Of a stretch of 64,000 nt of DNA, positions 24,006-35,459 are shown one piece after another (positions within the stretch are counted from its first letter, which is position 1; the number at the start of each line of letters is the position of its first letter). The stretch comes from Rhypophila decipiens. Taxonomy: Eukaryota > Ascomycota > Sordariomycetes > Sordariales > Naviculisporaceae. The notes below the pieces were generated by a model, which was not told where the DNA came from, ran no database searches, and saw nothing but the letters and a program-made list of their open reading frames with translations. Position numbers and translations under genes: made by a program. The stretch covers positions 62,001 to 126,000 of the forward strand of contig MU858103.1 of the NCBI GenBank assembly GCA_033297075.1, read 5' to 3'.

Positions 24006-24583
24006 TTTGAAGGATATGGGCAATGGATTCGTGGTTACAAAAATGTTTCTACTTTGAGGATATCAAGAAAGATGGCGATTGTTTACTTTGGTGGTGATAT
24101 CAGCATCTCAAGGGGGAGGGGAAGGGCATCGACGGCAAGCATGATTAGCATTACGTCTAAATACTTGCTGCTCTGCAAATCTATTATCAACCCATCCCTG
24201 TCCCTAAACCTATTGCTATCTAGTAGATACAGATAGATACCGCAGTAGTTGGGTTCTTTCAACACGGCAGCAGCGGAGGTCATGGCACCCTCGGGCGAGG
24301 TCAACCGGCATTGCACTGTTATCAGGGGCGGCGGGGCTTATCGGTTCCAGGTGGGAGATAGCGAAACGCTGGGACGGACAAATCCCGGTGTTAGTGGCTC
24401 CGTTTTCGGCGGGGTGACCGTCAGGGTTCCTGGCTGCCGTTTGGGAGGACCCTGTCTAACATGACGTGGGGCAGTTCTCGGCGCTCTCAGCTTTTGCGTG
24501 AGCTGCGAGACAACACTTGCACAATCATTTGCGGCGACAACTTTATCTCGACAGCGACAAATCGCTCTGTCTGGTGCAACGCA
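24006..24583. other. Bidirectional promoter region, amidotransferase/exopolyphosphatase
   Basis: About 580 bp between divergent start codons. Short open frames only. No specific regulatory motif recognised. Confidence 0.5.
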
Positions 24584-25935
24584 ATGGCTCCAGTACGGCC
24601 GTCATTAAAGACGTTTCTCGCAACTGCAAGAAAAGCGCTTGCTTCTCCCCCAACCCAAACATCGGCACCCTTGACATTTGTCTTGGGCAACGAGTCGGCA
24701 GGTAATTACTACCACCACTTACCAACCGTTAGAGAAGCCAATCGACTAACGACCATATAGACCTCGACTCCCTTTGCTCGGCCGTTCTACTCGCCTACTT
24801 CCGCTCCCAAATCCCACCGCACACATTGCACATTCCGCTCTCCCACTTGCCCCGAGCCGACCTCGCCCTCCGGCCCGAGCTGAACGCCGTTCTCCGCCCA
24901 GCGGGAGTAACAAACGACGACCTCCTCACACTCTCTGACCTTCCAGGCGCAGAGACTCTCGGGCCAGAAAACACCCGATGGCTCCTCGTCGACCATAACG
25001 CGCCAACAGGCGAGCTCGCCTCGCGATTCATGTCCAGGGAAGACTCTTTAATAGGCTGCATAGACCACCACGCCGACGAGGGCAAAATACCCCAAGATGT
25101 CAGCTCACGATCGGCCGGTGGGCCGCGTGTAATCGAGAGATCAGGGAGCTGCATGAGTCTAGTGGTTGACCATTGCCGATCGACCTGGGAGAAACTGAGC
25201 TCCTCCTCCTCACCATCATCACAAGACATTGAAATAGACGCCCAATTGGCGCATCTAGCCCTCGGCCCGATCCTAATCGACACGACAAACCTCACCTCCA
25301 AAGACAAGACTACAGAATGGGACATTTCGGCTGTCAAGTTTGCAGAGTCCATGATGGCCGCACCAATCTCAACCTTGTCAACCAATTCACATGACAGTAA
25401 CAACCAAGGCAGCCCATATTCCCGCTCCAAATACTTTGACCAAATAACGCACCTAAAAGAGGAAATCAAGTCCCTCTCCTACTGCGACCTCCTTCGAAAG
25501 GACTACAAACAATGGACCGAAGGCCCCCTTACATTGGGGACATGCGTCATAATGCGAGGATTTTCTTATCTCCTGCAGGAAATTGGCCCAAAGGAAGAGT
25601 TCCTCTCTGCTATACAGAAATGGAAAGACGAGCAAGGGTTGGATCTTGTAGCTGTCATGACGGTTTCGAAACAAGAGGGCGAGTTTACTCGGGAATTGCT
25701 TGTTTGGGCTTTTGGTGAGACGGCGATTAGGGTTGCGAGACAGTTTGTTGATGATTTTGGGGACAAGTTGGGACTTGAGAGGTGGAATTCTGGTAGTGGG
25801 GAGTTGGATCTGGATGATGGGCAGGAAGGACAAGGATGGAGAATGTGTTGGCGGCAGAGGGGGGTTGAGAGTAGTAGGAAGCAGGTTGCTCCCATGTTGA
25901 GGAATGCCATCAATAAGGTTGGGAGTAAGTTGTAG
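24584..25935 (+). CDS. Exopolyphosphatase PPX1-like, DHH/DHHA2 phosphoesterase
   Basis: Exons 24584-24701 and 24761-25935, giving 430 residues; the intron GTAATT...ATATAG with gactaac branch splits Asp40. DHH-family metal-binding motifs are in order: GNESADLDSLCSA (Asp40, Asp42), LLVDHN (Asp117) and IDHHADEG (Asp141-His142-His143), with LGPILIDTTN further on. A C-terminal DHHA2 domain follows to about residue 425. The family removes terminal phosphate from polyphosphate in the cytosol or mitochondria. The start is set by the first ATG upstream of the first motif, with only about 30 residues before the core strand TFVLGNESA. A Ser run (about 186-193) is a local low-complexity loop. Confidence 0.92.
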
Positions 25936-26544
25936 GATGGATTCGTTAGGTATCTACCGACCTAGCATCTCCGGATGAGCATACCTAGTCCAGGTTGAAG
26001 AATAGACTTGGTAAATTCAAGGACTGGCTTCACCGTGGAATGACAAGGCAACGTTGTGGTGATTCGACTTTTGTTGGGAATTGTTCACAGCGATGTTTAT
26101 TTTGCGGTTTTGAAATATCAAGGGCAACCTACTGAAGTCTTCGAATCTGGTAACTGACTGGTGCTGGTATGATTTAGTCGCATCTTTAGAGCATATACCA
26201 AAACTTCATCTCTTCCTCAACTCGGCTAGACAAATAACAAAGGGAATATTTCATCTCAAACCAATTTACTTAATGCAGTCTCCAATAATCTCGATTTCAC
26301 CTCGACCTTTTCTGGAATTAGTCCTACCTTGTTCGCCTACTTAGGACTGCAGATTGAACAAGTTCTGTCCATTATTACCCTGAATCACAACATATTCTTG
26401 TTTCATCTCATTTTAAACTACATAATACAGACAGCTTTTCCTACGCTTGAATATTCATATACAACATAGCTTACAGTTAAATACATAATTGCACATCTTC
26501 AGGGGGAGAAGACTTATCCACACCCGCTCAACATCATCTGCTCC
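25936..26544. other. 3' flanks between exopolyphosphatase and ATP25
   Basis: About 610 bp between convergent stop codons, relatively AT-rich toward 26.2-26.5 kb. No gene seen. Confidence 0.5.
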
Positions 26545-28629
26545 CTAATATTTCCCATTCCACAAACCATGCCAAATCCGTACACACTCCCTCTCACCCA
26601 AGAAGCCCGAATTCCGCCCCGAAACAGGCGGGACAGACCTAGCAACTGCCTCCCCAGACGGGTCCGCAACCCGGAGGCACATCTCCAGCGCGTCCCTCAC
26701 CTGCCCAATAGGCATCACACGGGGGACCTCCTGTGCCATCTCCTCAAAACACCACCTCACAGCCTGGAGCGCCCTGGCGCGATGACCATCCGCTGCAAAC
26801 CGCCTAAACAAATATGTATACATCTCTCTTGACCGGCGAATATATCGCTGGGGCGGGATCCTCCAGGTTTTCCAGAACCGGTTCCATTCACCCGCGTTGG
26901 CGTAGCTTTCTAGCAGGCTGATCAAGAGCTTCTCGGACGGACACGGACGGTTGTGAGTTTCGACGAATAGAAATTCCTCAAACTGGGTCAAGAGTCGACT
27001 GGTTTCTTGCACCAGGGCGGGACGAGCCACGAGGCCTTGGATTATAGCTATTATGACGTCGTTGTCCATTATGCTGCTACTACTGCTGCTGTTTGGGGAG
27101 GAGGCGTCACCGCGTACAAACATGCAATCAATCACCTCCATGGCTAGGCTAGACTGGTCCTGGACTTCAGCATGGGTTCCTCCTGGTATGGAAAATACGG
27201 CGCCGAGGATGGCAAGGTACTCACTGCGGGAGAGGGACTGGCCGGTCAATTGGGCCTCGCGGAAGAGAGAGCGTAGGTTCTCGAGAGTGTAGGATGGGAT
27301 GCCCGAGGTCCGGCCGAGGACTTCGGTTGAGAGCCGTGAGGGGAAGGATGTCGATGGGGAGAGGCCGGCTAGGGCACGGCGGTAGAGCTGCATTATTGGG
27401 GAGAGGGATGGGTTGGAGAGGTGTGCGGCGCGGTCGGTTGGGATTTGCCGGGCGAGGAGGGATTGGAGCTGGGAGAGCACGATGAGCTTTGTGTCGTGGT
27501 TGTGCTCGAGGAGGGTCTGGGCTTCGCTGGCTGTTGCGGGGCTCGTGATGTCCCAGTTTGCGACGTTGGCTAAGATTGCGTTTCTCGAGGGGGCGGTGGA
27601 AAAGGAGCGCCTGTTGGAGGATGACGAGCCGTGCTGATACCTGTCTTGTGAGCCACCGGTACGTTTTCCAGAACTAAAGGGGCTGCTGCTGTTGTCGGCA
27701 TTCCTGGGGTGTCCTATGCCTGCTGGTCTTGGGTTATTCCTCTCCAAGCCTCTCCTCAGTTTATCACTCCAGAGCTTCTCTAGGTTCAGTTCCTGTCTGC
27801 GCGACTCGGTCATCATTTGTACCACAACAGTCGTGCCCATGCGCGGGACGCCGAACCCGGTCGAGTTGCCGTCTTCGTCAAGGATCTCGATTTCCACGTC
27901 GGATCGACCAACGGTGCCGACATTGACGCAGATCCACCCCGTGGTGATACCGTCGTCGCCCCCTCGTGTCACACCCGAGCTGCCCAAAAGCTTTTCTTTT
28001 CGTGCTTTTCTCCTCAATCGAGTTTTGAGCACGTTGCGGCCGATGAGACCATCCGCCTTGGCATGGATACCACGTCCACGGAGAAAGCGCACAAGACGGT
28101 CAGCCGAAACGTGGAGATGGCGCTCGCTACGGGCTGTTCCGAACAGCATGAGCAGGTCGGGCCCAATGGCGGCGGGCGGGTCAAGCTCGCGAAGGTCGAG
28201 GAGCTTGAGGCCATCCAGGCCGAGCTCGTCCGATACGAACTTTACCAAGGGTTCCATCAACTTGGGCGAGCCTTCTGGAATATCTGGAAGCGGGGGAGGC
28301 TCGTGCAGCAAGGCCGGGTGCTTGGGGGGTTCGACTTGGAGGTACCACGGGACGTCGGCTCCGGACTCGGAGGGTTGCGATGCCGTGTCATTGTCCTTTG
28401 TTGCGTATTCCTCAATGGAGGGACTGCCGCGCAAATGTGGTGTAGTTCGAAGCGCAGAATAGCTCCTGATGTTGTGAGCAGGCGACTGATAACTCGTAGC
28501 CGAGAGGGGTGCCCAAGGGGTGCTCCGTCTGACTTGGTTTGTCGCAAAGCCATCGACAAAGAGTCGAAGTGCAGACCGCCTGCAGGCTGAGCAGCCGACA
28601 CTGCTTGTTAAAGGAAAAACGGAAGCCAT
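26545..28629 (-). CDS. ATP25: ATPase synthesis protein 25, mitochondrial (ATP25)
   Basis: Single exon of 694 residues from ATG 28629 (MASVFPLTSSVGC). The N-terminus is basic and Ser/Arg-rich, fitting a mitochondrial targeting peptide. Residues about 110-290 form a RsfS/Iojap-like domain (LGLDGLKLLDLRELDPP...LLMLFGTARSERHLHVSADRLVRFLR and GWICVNVGTVG). A linker rich in Ser/Asn and a helical C-terminal module follow. In yeast the precursor is cleaved; the C-terminal part stabilises the mRNA of ATP synthase subunit 9 and the N-terminal part aids ring assembly. Open frame before the ATG begins at a TTG and was not used. It is divergent from the mitochondrial RNA polymerase gene. Confidence 0.87.
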   Translation of the reverse strand: MASVFPLTSSVGCSACRRSALRLFVDGFATNQVRRSTPWAPLSATSYQSPAHNIRSYSALRTTPHLRGSPSIEEYATKDNDTASQPSESGADVPWYLQVEPPKHPALLHEPPPLPDIPEGSPKLMEPLVKFVSDELGLDGLKLLDLRELDPPAAIGPDLLMLFGTARSERHLHVSADRLVRFLRGRGIHAKADGLIGRNVLKTRLRRKARKEKLLGSSGVTRGGDDGITTGWICVNVGTVGRSDVEIEILDEDGNSTGFGVPRMGTTVVVQMMTESRRQELNLEKLWSDKLRRGLERNNPRPAGIGHPRNADNSSSPFSSGKRTGGSQDRYQHGSSSSNRRSFSTAPSRNAILANVANWDITSPATASEAQTLLEHNHDTKLIVLSQLQSLLARQIPTDRAAHLSNPSLSPIMQLYRRALAGLSPSTSFPSRLSTEVLGRTSGIPSYTLENLRSLFREAQLTGQSLSRSEYLAILGAVFSIPGGTHAEVQDQSSLAMEVIDCMFVRGDASSPNSSSSSSIMDNDVIIAIIQGLVARPALVQETSRLLTQFEEFLFVETHNRPCPSEKLLISLLESYANAGEWNRFWKTWRIPPQRYIRRSREMYTYLFRRFAADGHRARALQAVRWCFEEMAQEVPRVMPIGQVRDALEMCLRVADPSGEAVARSVPPVSGRNSGFLGERECVRIWHGLWNGKY

Positions 28630-29295
28630 TTCACTCTTGTATTTGCGAATTGGCAGCAGACAGTTCCCGTCTGCAGCCAAATAAAAGTCAATGCCCGGGT
28701 TTGGTACGGGATGAACTGGCGATGCCGACAAGGAGGACAAAAACTTTATCGCTGGCAAGGTTCGGCTTATCGCAGCTGGAGGTGGGTCTACTAACAGTGC
28801 AGCCGGGGTCCTTCCCCTGAGCTGCCCCTGCGCAGGCCTGCCTTATTAATCGGCTTGGCGTGGACCCGGGTGCCGCGTCGAAATTTATGGAGCACATCCT
28901 TTTCTAGAAAAACGGGTGCTGGAGCCAATCAGATGCCAGGATTGACGACCTGAGCTGCTTTTCGCTTTCCCGACAGCAAATTTTTGGGTCTTCGCTTTCC
29001 GTCTTCGTCTTATCATTTGATGCCTTCAACCTCCAGCGAGTACATTTCCATCCTTTAATATCTTTGCGCTTGGTCCACTCGCATTCAATCCGACGCGGCC
29101 ATCCGGATTGTTATGCTGTTTCCTTAAAAAATTGTTAATTCACTCTTTATAATCCACCCATCCTTCCATGTCCTAATCTCACCGCGCTTGTCCCTCTGCG
29201 AAAGGAAAAAGTCGACCTCCCCGGCGAGGGTTTCGTTATTCTTTGCTCAGCCTTCCTGTGCATCTTTCGCCCGCGGACGAGCACTTTCTTACCCC
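28630..29295. other. Bidirectional promoter region, ATP25/RPO41
   Basis: About 670 bp separating divergent start codons of two mitochondrial gene-expression proteins. Pyrimidine-rich leaders flank both starts. A specific shared motif could not be identified by eye. Confidence 0.5.
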
Positions 29296-32200
29296 ATGTT
29301 CGTTCGGTCCGCCGCCGCGGGCGCGGGCGCCGCGCGACAGCAGAATCTCCCGTTACAGCGCCTCCTCTCCTCGACAACGCTTTCTTCAGCATCAGCATGG
29401 AACGCTTCCTTCGGCCCGACTCCCGCTTCCAGCCGTCACATCGCGTCAAACCAAAACCCAAACCCGCGGCCGCGGAGAAGGAACAGTTTTCGCGGTCTCG
29501 CCAGTCTCGAACGCCATTTAGCTACGGCGGTCGAGGAGTACCGGCCAGATGCTCACTTTCAGGTCATGCCCAAGAGCATCTACGATCTCAGACCGATATC
29601 AGGTTCTCCCCTAGTCATCACCGATGAAAGACGCACGCGCTTTGTCGGGACCATAGGAAGAAGAGACGGACTCGGCCTCCATAGCGGCGTTCAGGAGATG
29701 CTCTGTGTCTTTGATGCCTGTATCCAGGTTGGGAGGCTGGAGCGGGCTGCGCAGGTGCTGAAGCGGCTGCAGACTGGCCTCCGCCCACAGGACCAGATGG
29801 AGCTCCACGACCGGTTCCTCGAGGCGAGATTGGTACAGATGCAAGAGGCGGCACCGGGTACTGACCTTGGCGACGACCTTCATGAGTGGTTCGAGGTCCA
29901 GATCCGCAGCAACCATCTTCCCCACACCCACGACACCATCGCGCTGTTACTCAAGGCCTCTCTTATCGGCTCCCCTGGCTCGATGCCGCTCAGGGTCAAG
30001 CGGTACATGAGCATGCTCGAGCGGGAGACAGCGCTCGAGAGCCTCTACATTGGTGGCCTCTTGGAACCTTCGGAACTGACGACGATTTCTCGCATCTGCC
30101 CCGAATACATTGCACAGGTTGAGGTGGACGAGTATCAGGCACTGGAGGCTGAGGCCGGTGAGGACTCCCACTTTCAAAAGGTCGAAAAGTCCACCTCTGG
30201 CCCTGTGCCACAAGTGCTGGTCACCCCTCAGAAAGGCGGGAGCCTCAAAATGCTAAGACATACCCTAGCTGTACTCGACGAAATACCCCAGGGCAGTACC
30301 ATCCAGTCTCTCGCACACGCGGAACAGAAAGAGATACAGACCAGGCTAGAGAAGGACTCGGCCGAGGCGGCGATAAGACGCTGGAAGGAGGAGAACCAGT
30401 CACTGCTGGACATGGGCCTCAATTCAGGACTCTCTCGCCCTTCATTGAGCACAAAGCTGTACACATGGCAGAAGGATCTCGAAGCGAGGCTCACCAGAGA
30501 GCTGGAACTCATCACTGCTTCCGAATCGGCAGAGAACAAATCCCCAACCGACCTGGAACGGTGCGAGTATGGTCCCTTCCTGCGTCTTTGCAGCCCCCGT
30601 CGGCTTGCGGCCACAACTATTCTGAGTACGCTGAGCGCCCTGTCCATGGCAGGAGTAGCGAAAGGCATTCCCCTGGTGACGCTGGTCAACCACATTGCGA
30701 GAACGGTCGAAGAAGAGATTCGCGTTCACAAGCTGCAAGAGCATATGACTTCGAATTCCAAACTGGCCCGCCGCCAGACCCTCAATCCGCGTCGGTTACG
30801 AGCGCTGGCCAAGAGCCGACGGGCACCGACAGATGCTGCCAATCCCGGGGCAGCACAAGACGAAACAGCGCCGTCGGCCATGGCCGAATTTGGTTGGACC
30901 TCTACCATCAGGTCACAGGTCGGCTGTGCGCTCTTCCAAGCCCTCATGGAGTCGGCAAAGCTCGAGGTGGTCAGAGAGCATCCCGAGACCAAGGAGTTCG
31001 TGACACAAGTCCAGCCGGCCTTTACACACATTACACAGCTGAGGAAGGGTAAAAAGATTATCGTCGCCATGCCAAACCAAGAGTTGATCGACTCCATGGT
31101 TGCCCAGCCAAACGCACACTGCCTGACACGCCACCTGCCCATGGTAGTTGAGCCCCAGCCCTGGTCCAAGTTTGACAAGGGCGGCTTTCTCGTCATGCCC
31201 GCCGAGCTCGTCCGGATCAAGAGCGGCGAGGCGGACCAGAAAATGTACGCCGAGGCCGCGCTGGCGAGGGGCGATATGGACCAGGTCCTCCGGGGCTTGG
31301 ATGTGCTTGGCAGGACTGCCTGGTCAATCAACAGGTCCGTCTTCGATGTCATGATCGAAGCATGGAACTCGGGCGGGGAAATCGCCAACATTCCTGCCCT
31401 CCACCCGGTCTTGGACATCCCACCCGAGCCCGAGGCGGGCGGCGACCCATCACTGAGACGGAACTGGATGCGTACCGTCAAGGTAGCCGAGAACGCAAAG
31501 GCAGGCTTGCATTCGGAGCGCTGCCACATGAACCTGCAGCTGGAGATCGCGCGCGCCTTCTTGGGTCAGACGTTTTACTTCCCGCACAATGTCGACTTCC
31601 GCGGGCGGGCCTACCCGATTCCAGCCTACTTGAACCACATGGGTGCCGATCATGTACGTGGCCTGTTGATGTTTGCCAAGGGGAAGCCCCTGGGCGAGGA
31701 GGGACTGCGGTGGCTCAAAGTTCACTTGGCCAACCTCTATGGGCTGGACAAGGCCAGTCTCGGCGAGCGCGAGCAGTTTGTCATGGACAACCTCGACAAC
31801 ATCCGCGAGTCGGTCTCCAATCCCCTCAAGGGCAAGCGGTGGTGGCTCAAGGCCGAGGACCCGTGGCAGTGCCTCGCCGCGTGCTTCGATCTAGTGGGAG
31901 CCCTGGACTTGCCGGACCCGACCCAGTACATTTCCCGCCTGCCTGTGCACCAGGACGGCACCTGCAACGGGCTTCAGCATTACGCCGCGCTGGGTGGCGA
32001 CACCTGGGGCGCCGAGCAGGTGAATCTTGTTCCTGGAGACCGACCTGCTGACGTCTACTCTGCCGTGGCCGCGAGCGTGGAAGATCTTATCGCAAAGGAC
32101 GCCGAGAAGGGCGACCCACTAGCCATTCTCTTGAAGGGCAAAATCGTCCGCAAGGTTGTTAAACAGACGGTCATGACCAACGTGTACGGAGTCACGCGGA

Positions 32201-33486
32201 TAGGCGCCCGGAGGCAGGTTGAGAAGCAGCTCGAAGCACTGTACCCGGACTTGCCCGCTCAAGCTGGCTTAGACTACTACCTTCCCTTTGCGACCTATAT
32301 CACCAACTGCATCTTCGCAGTCCTGGGGACCATGTTTCGCGGTGCACGTGACATCCAGGAATGGCTTGGAGAAATCGGTGCTCGTGTTTGCATGTCTGTC
32401 ACACCCGAGCAGATGGCCGAGCTCTTTGACCTCCCGACTCCTGACAAGACAGAACCCGCACAAGCCCCGGCCCCAGTCGTCAAGGGCAAGAAGGCCCGGC
32501 GCCAGCCGTTGCCCGCAGACCCCGAGGCGGCCCTTGTCGCCCGTTTGGAGAAGGTGCCCCTCAGCAGCCTCTTCCATTCCTCTATTGTCTGGACAACGCC
32601 ACTCCGCATGCCCGTGGTCCAGCCGTATCGCCGCACCAAGACCTCTGTCGTCCAGACATGTCTGGCGAATTTGCACGTCATGAAACCCGATCCGTTCGAC
32701 CCTGTCAACAAGCGGAAGCAACTACAAGCGTTCCCGCCCAACTTCATCCACTCGCTGGATGCCAGTCATATGCTTTTGTCGGCGTTAGAGTGCGACCGCC
32801 ATGGCCTCACCTTTGCTGCCGTGCACGACTCCTTCTGGACGCATGCCTGCGACATCCCGGCCATGAGCAATGTGCTGCGCGACGCCTTTATCAGAATACA
32901 CCAAGAAGACGTCATTAGCCGGCTCCTGGCCGAGTTTCAGGCGAGATACAAGGGCTCGTACTACCTGGTGACCATCAAGGGGGACACGGAGGTTGCCAAA
33001 AGAATTTCAAGTCTTCGCAGGAGCATGACCTCCAAGACTATGATGCTTGAACTCAAGACGGAATTAGAACGTCGGCGGCTTCTCCAGTCTTCAGATCCGG
33101 CAGAGGTCCAGAAGGGCAAAGAGATGGTGACCCCGACCTCGATATACGAAGAGTGTGCTCAGGCGTCTGACAAGGTGAACGAATTTGAGGAGGCCAGGGC
33201 GGAGGAGGATGACGCCGAGAGTGACGGCGATGTGGCCATGTCCCCATCCGAAGACGTTGAGCAACAAGAACGCGCTTTCATACCATTCCGACCGGAATGG
33301 TGGAAATACGCTGACAAGGAGACCGGTGATTTCAGCCGCACCATTGCCAAGAAAGACCTGACTCAGAAAACGGTGGCATATCAACGCACCACGCAGGTTT
33401 GGGCTCCCCTGACCTTTCCTGATATTCCCAAGAAGGGCGACTTTGACGTGTCGACGCTCAAGGACAGCAAGTATTTCTTTTCATGA
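29296..33486 (+). CDS. RPO41: Mitochondrial DNA-directed RNA polymerase (RPO41; Neurospora CYT-5 type)
   Basis: Single exon of 1396 residues from ATG 29296; the N-terminus FVRSAAAGAGAARQQNLPLQRLL is Arg/Ala-rich without acids, as expected for mitochondrial import. The T7-like core shows HNVDFRGRAYPIPAYLNH, the palm Asp887 in HQDGTCNGLQHYAALGG, the O-helix Lys956 and Tyr964 in KQTVMTNVYG, and the second catalytic Asp1178 in VHDSFWTHACD, with PPNFIHSLDASH before it. It transcribes the mitochondrial genome. Spacing Lys-Tyr is the usual 8, but the Tyr964-Asp1178 distance is about 60 residues longer than I recall for human POLRMT, because of a Pro/Ala/Lys-rich insert (about 1040-1085). The C-terminal extension after the core (1240-1396) is acidic in the middle. 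Confidence 0.95.
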   Translation: MFVRSAAAGAGAARQQNLPLQRLLSSTTLSSASAWNASFGPTPASSRHIASNQNPNPRPRRRNSFRGLASLERHLATAVEEYRPDAHFQVMPKSIYDLRPISGSPLVITDERRTRFVGTIGRRDGLGLHSGVQEMLCVFDACIQVGRLERAAQVLKRLQTGLRPQDQMELHDRFLEARLVQMQEAAPGTDLGDDLHEWFEVQIRSNHLPHTHDTIALLLKASLIGSPGSMPLRVKRYMSMLERETALESLYIGGLLEPSELTTISRICPEYIAQVEVDEYQALEAEAGEDSHFQKVEKSTSGPVPQVLVTPQKGGSLKMLRHTLAVLDEIPQGSTIQSLAHAEQKEIQTRLEKDSAEAAIRRWKEENQSLLDMGLNSGLSRPSLSTKLYTWQKDLEARLTRELELITASESAENKSPTDLERCEYGPFLRLCSPRRLAATTILSTLSALSMAGVAKGIPLVTLVNHIARTVEEEIRVHKLQEHMTSNSKLARRQTLNPRRLRALAKSRRAPTDAANPGAAQDETAPSAMAEFGWTSTIRSQVGCALFQALMESAKLEVVREHPETKEFVTQVQPAFTHITQLRKGKKIIVAMPNQELIDSMVAQPNAHCLTRHLPMVVEPQPWSKFDKGGFLVMPAELVRIKSGEADQKMYAEAALARGDMDQVLRGLDVLGRTAWSINRSVFDVMIEAWNSGGEIANIPALHPVLDIPPEPEAGGDPSLRRNWMRTVKVAENAKAGLHSERCHMNLQLEIARAFLGQTFYFPHNVDFRGRAYPIPAYLNHMGADHVRGLLMFAKGKPLGEEGLRWLKVHLANLYGLDKASLGEREQFVMDNLDNIRESVSNPLKGKRWWLKAEDPWQCLAACFDLVGALDLPDPTQYISRLPVHQDGTCNGLQHYAALGGDTWGAEQVNLVPGDRPADVYSAVAASVEDLIAKDAEKGDPLAILLKGKIVRKVVKQTVMTNVYGVTRIGARRQVEKQLEALYPDLPAQAGLDYYLPFATYITNCIFAVLGTMFRGARDIQEWLGEIGARVCMSVTPEQMAELFDLPTPDKTEPAQAPAPVVKGKKARRQPLPADPEAALVARLEKVPLSSLFHSSIVWTTPLRMPVVQPYRRTKTSVVQTCLANLHVMKPDPFDPVNKRKQLQAFPPNFIHSLDASHMLLSALECDRHGLTFAAVHDSFWTHACDIPAMSNVLRDAFIRIHQEDVISRLLAEFQARYKGSYYLVTIKGDTEVAKRISSLRRSMTSKTMMLELKTELERRRLLQSSDPAEVQKGKEMVTPTSIYEECAQASDKVNEFEEARAEEDDAESDGDVAMSPSEDVEQQERAFIPFRPEWWKYADKETGDFSRTIAKKDLTQKTVAYQRTTQVWAPLTFPDIPKKGDFDVSTLKDSKYFFS

Positions 33487-35459
33487 TAGGACTGGTGAGA
33501 CGACGGGCACTTGCATGGCGTTTTGGAGCCGATTGTTTATTTTAATTTTGGTTAATCCATGTTTTACATTGTCTCATTTACAATTGGGGTCTGGGTTGTC
33601 TCTATAAAGGGCGCTGGCGGGACTTGGACGGGGAACTGCGCTGAAAGGGGAGGGCTAAAAGAAGAACAATACATAGCTCCTTACGGACGAATTGCTGAGG
33701 GGCGATTAGCCGGAAGGGCGGGTTTTCCTTCGTTTGTATAAAATTATTGCCTGGCTAGGCCCCAGCCATTTAGAGAAAGGAGGACAGTGAGGTGTTTCGT
33801 TGCGTGTTTAGACCAGGACATGTACAATGCGGACTCTGGTTTGAGGAGTTGGGGAGGATATCTCATATATTCGCCTATCTGTTGTATAAAAGCATCTTGT
33901 AATAAACCTGGCGAGAGACAAGTACAATCTACACGGTTAATTCTAGGTTTGTGATTATCTGTGCGGTTCAGTAAAGAGTCCTTATTTGAGAGCAGGCTTT
34001 TGTTTGTTCTTCTCCCTTCTGTTCGTTCGCTTCAAGGGGTTGTTCTTGGGGACGGTGTTCACGTTCGGGATATTGTTCGCCCTTCTTACAGGACATAATT
34101 ACGGTCATGTACAAAACCATTTGACAAATTCTTGAGCTTCCGAACCACTCGATAGCCCATGGAATGAATGCCTCGAAAGAAAACCCCCCCCAGACAAACC
34201 AAATCGTATCCAGACTTTTGCCCCTCCCGGCCCAATTAGACAACAAGAGTGACATTCACCCGAGCAACTGGCTCAATGCCACTGTGATGGGATAGCACGA
34301 TGACACCTCAAGCTCGCCGAGAAAGATGCAAGATAGGTACACATACACTGCTTTCGTTGACCCACAGGACGTTGAAGGCATGCCATAGGAAGTGAACACT
34401 ACCTACCGACCTTTTGTCTGTCTTGGGTTGTTACTATTGCCTCCGGTCGTCGATGAGAGCGTTTCAATGTGATCGACCTTGGCACATTGGCATAACTAAT
34501 TATAGAAACTGGTCAAGACTCTACAGAAGATTTTGTTTAACGTTTTGTATCCGGGTTTATGAGTTGGTGTGCCTACCTTTCGTCTACTAAATTATCATAG
34601 AATATGTAGAGTATCTCGATGAACCGTGGTACTGTGTTGATGCAAGGTACGGTACCGGATAATATCTCGGGTTCTCACATTATTAGTTGACCCGGCTGTC
34701 TTTTATTTCCTCTCGGTTTGTTTGTAGTCTTCTCCTGGTTGATCCGCCCCAAATATGTTCTGTCTTTTCGATACACTGATAGACCGTCATCCGGCTCAGT
34801 CATCTCGCTCATCATGTCTGGGAACGGACGAATTATCAGCCGCCAGTTGCAAGACAACCATAGTGTGTGCCTCAAAAGTGGCCCCCCCCCCGATCAAGAT
34901 ACTAGAAGGTTTATGACCGGTTTCGGTGAGCGTCAGAGATGAAATGGAACAATACCTGCCCAGTGAAAGCTCTCATGATGGCATCTACCAGGTATTCACA
35001 CACCAAACGCAAGTCTTCGGATTGACAACGGCCGGGTCGCCTTATTACAGAGAGTCGGATACCAATGTAGCCAAGCCCTACAAATGTAGCAGTGACATAC
35101 TGGCAGACCTTCTCGTTACCGAGTTCGGGCAACGGATGGGACGTAACGGACTTTGACAGTCCGTCTTTCCGTTTTTTTCTGTCTTGGTTGTTTGGCAAGT
35201 CGATGGTTACCGGGTAAGCGCTTTCTAGAGATGATATGATATGACATGATATGATATCGTATGGCAAGGCCTGTATGTATTTTATATAAATGCATCCGCC
35301 CCGTTGCAAAGGCACTCGCGAGCTGCTTTCACATCCCGACAAGCAGTATAAGTGTGGGAGCTGTCAACTTATGAACACGTTCGCAATTCTCAGTTATTAG
35401 ACTCTAAAGTATAGCAAATCTCAACAAGTTCATCTCACATTACTTGTCAAGCCGGCAAT
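33487..35459. other. Intergenic region, about 2 kb
   Basis: Only short or featureless open frames. Homopolymer C runs occur at about 34184-34192 and 34883-34891. A tandem atgatatgat-type microrepeat (about 35230-35262) lies shortly before the secreted-protein promoter. No gene supported. Confidence 0.45.
35283..35290 (+). promoter_or_regulatory. TATA box upstream of the Cys-rich secreted protein gene
   Basis: TATATAAA lies 170 bp before the ATG at 35460. Canonical TATA boxes are common in strongly regulated fungal genes for secreted proteins. The position is compatible with a transcript start near 35330-35360. Confidence 0.45.
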
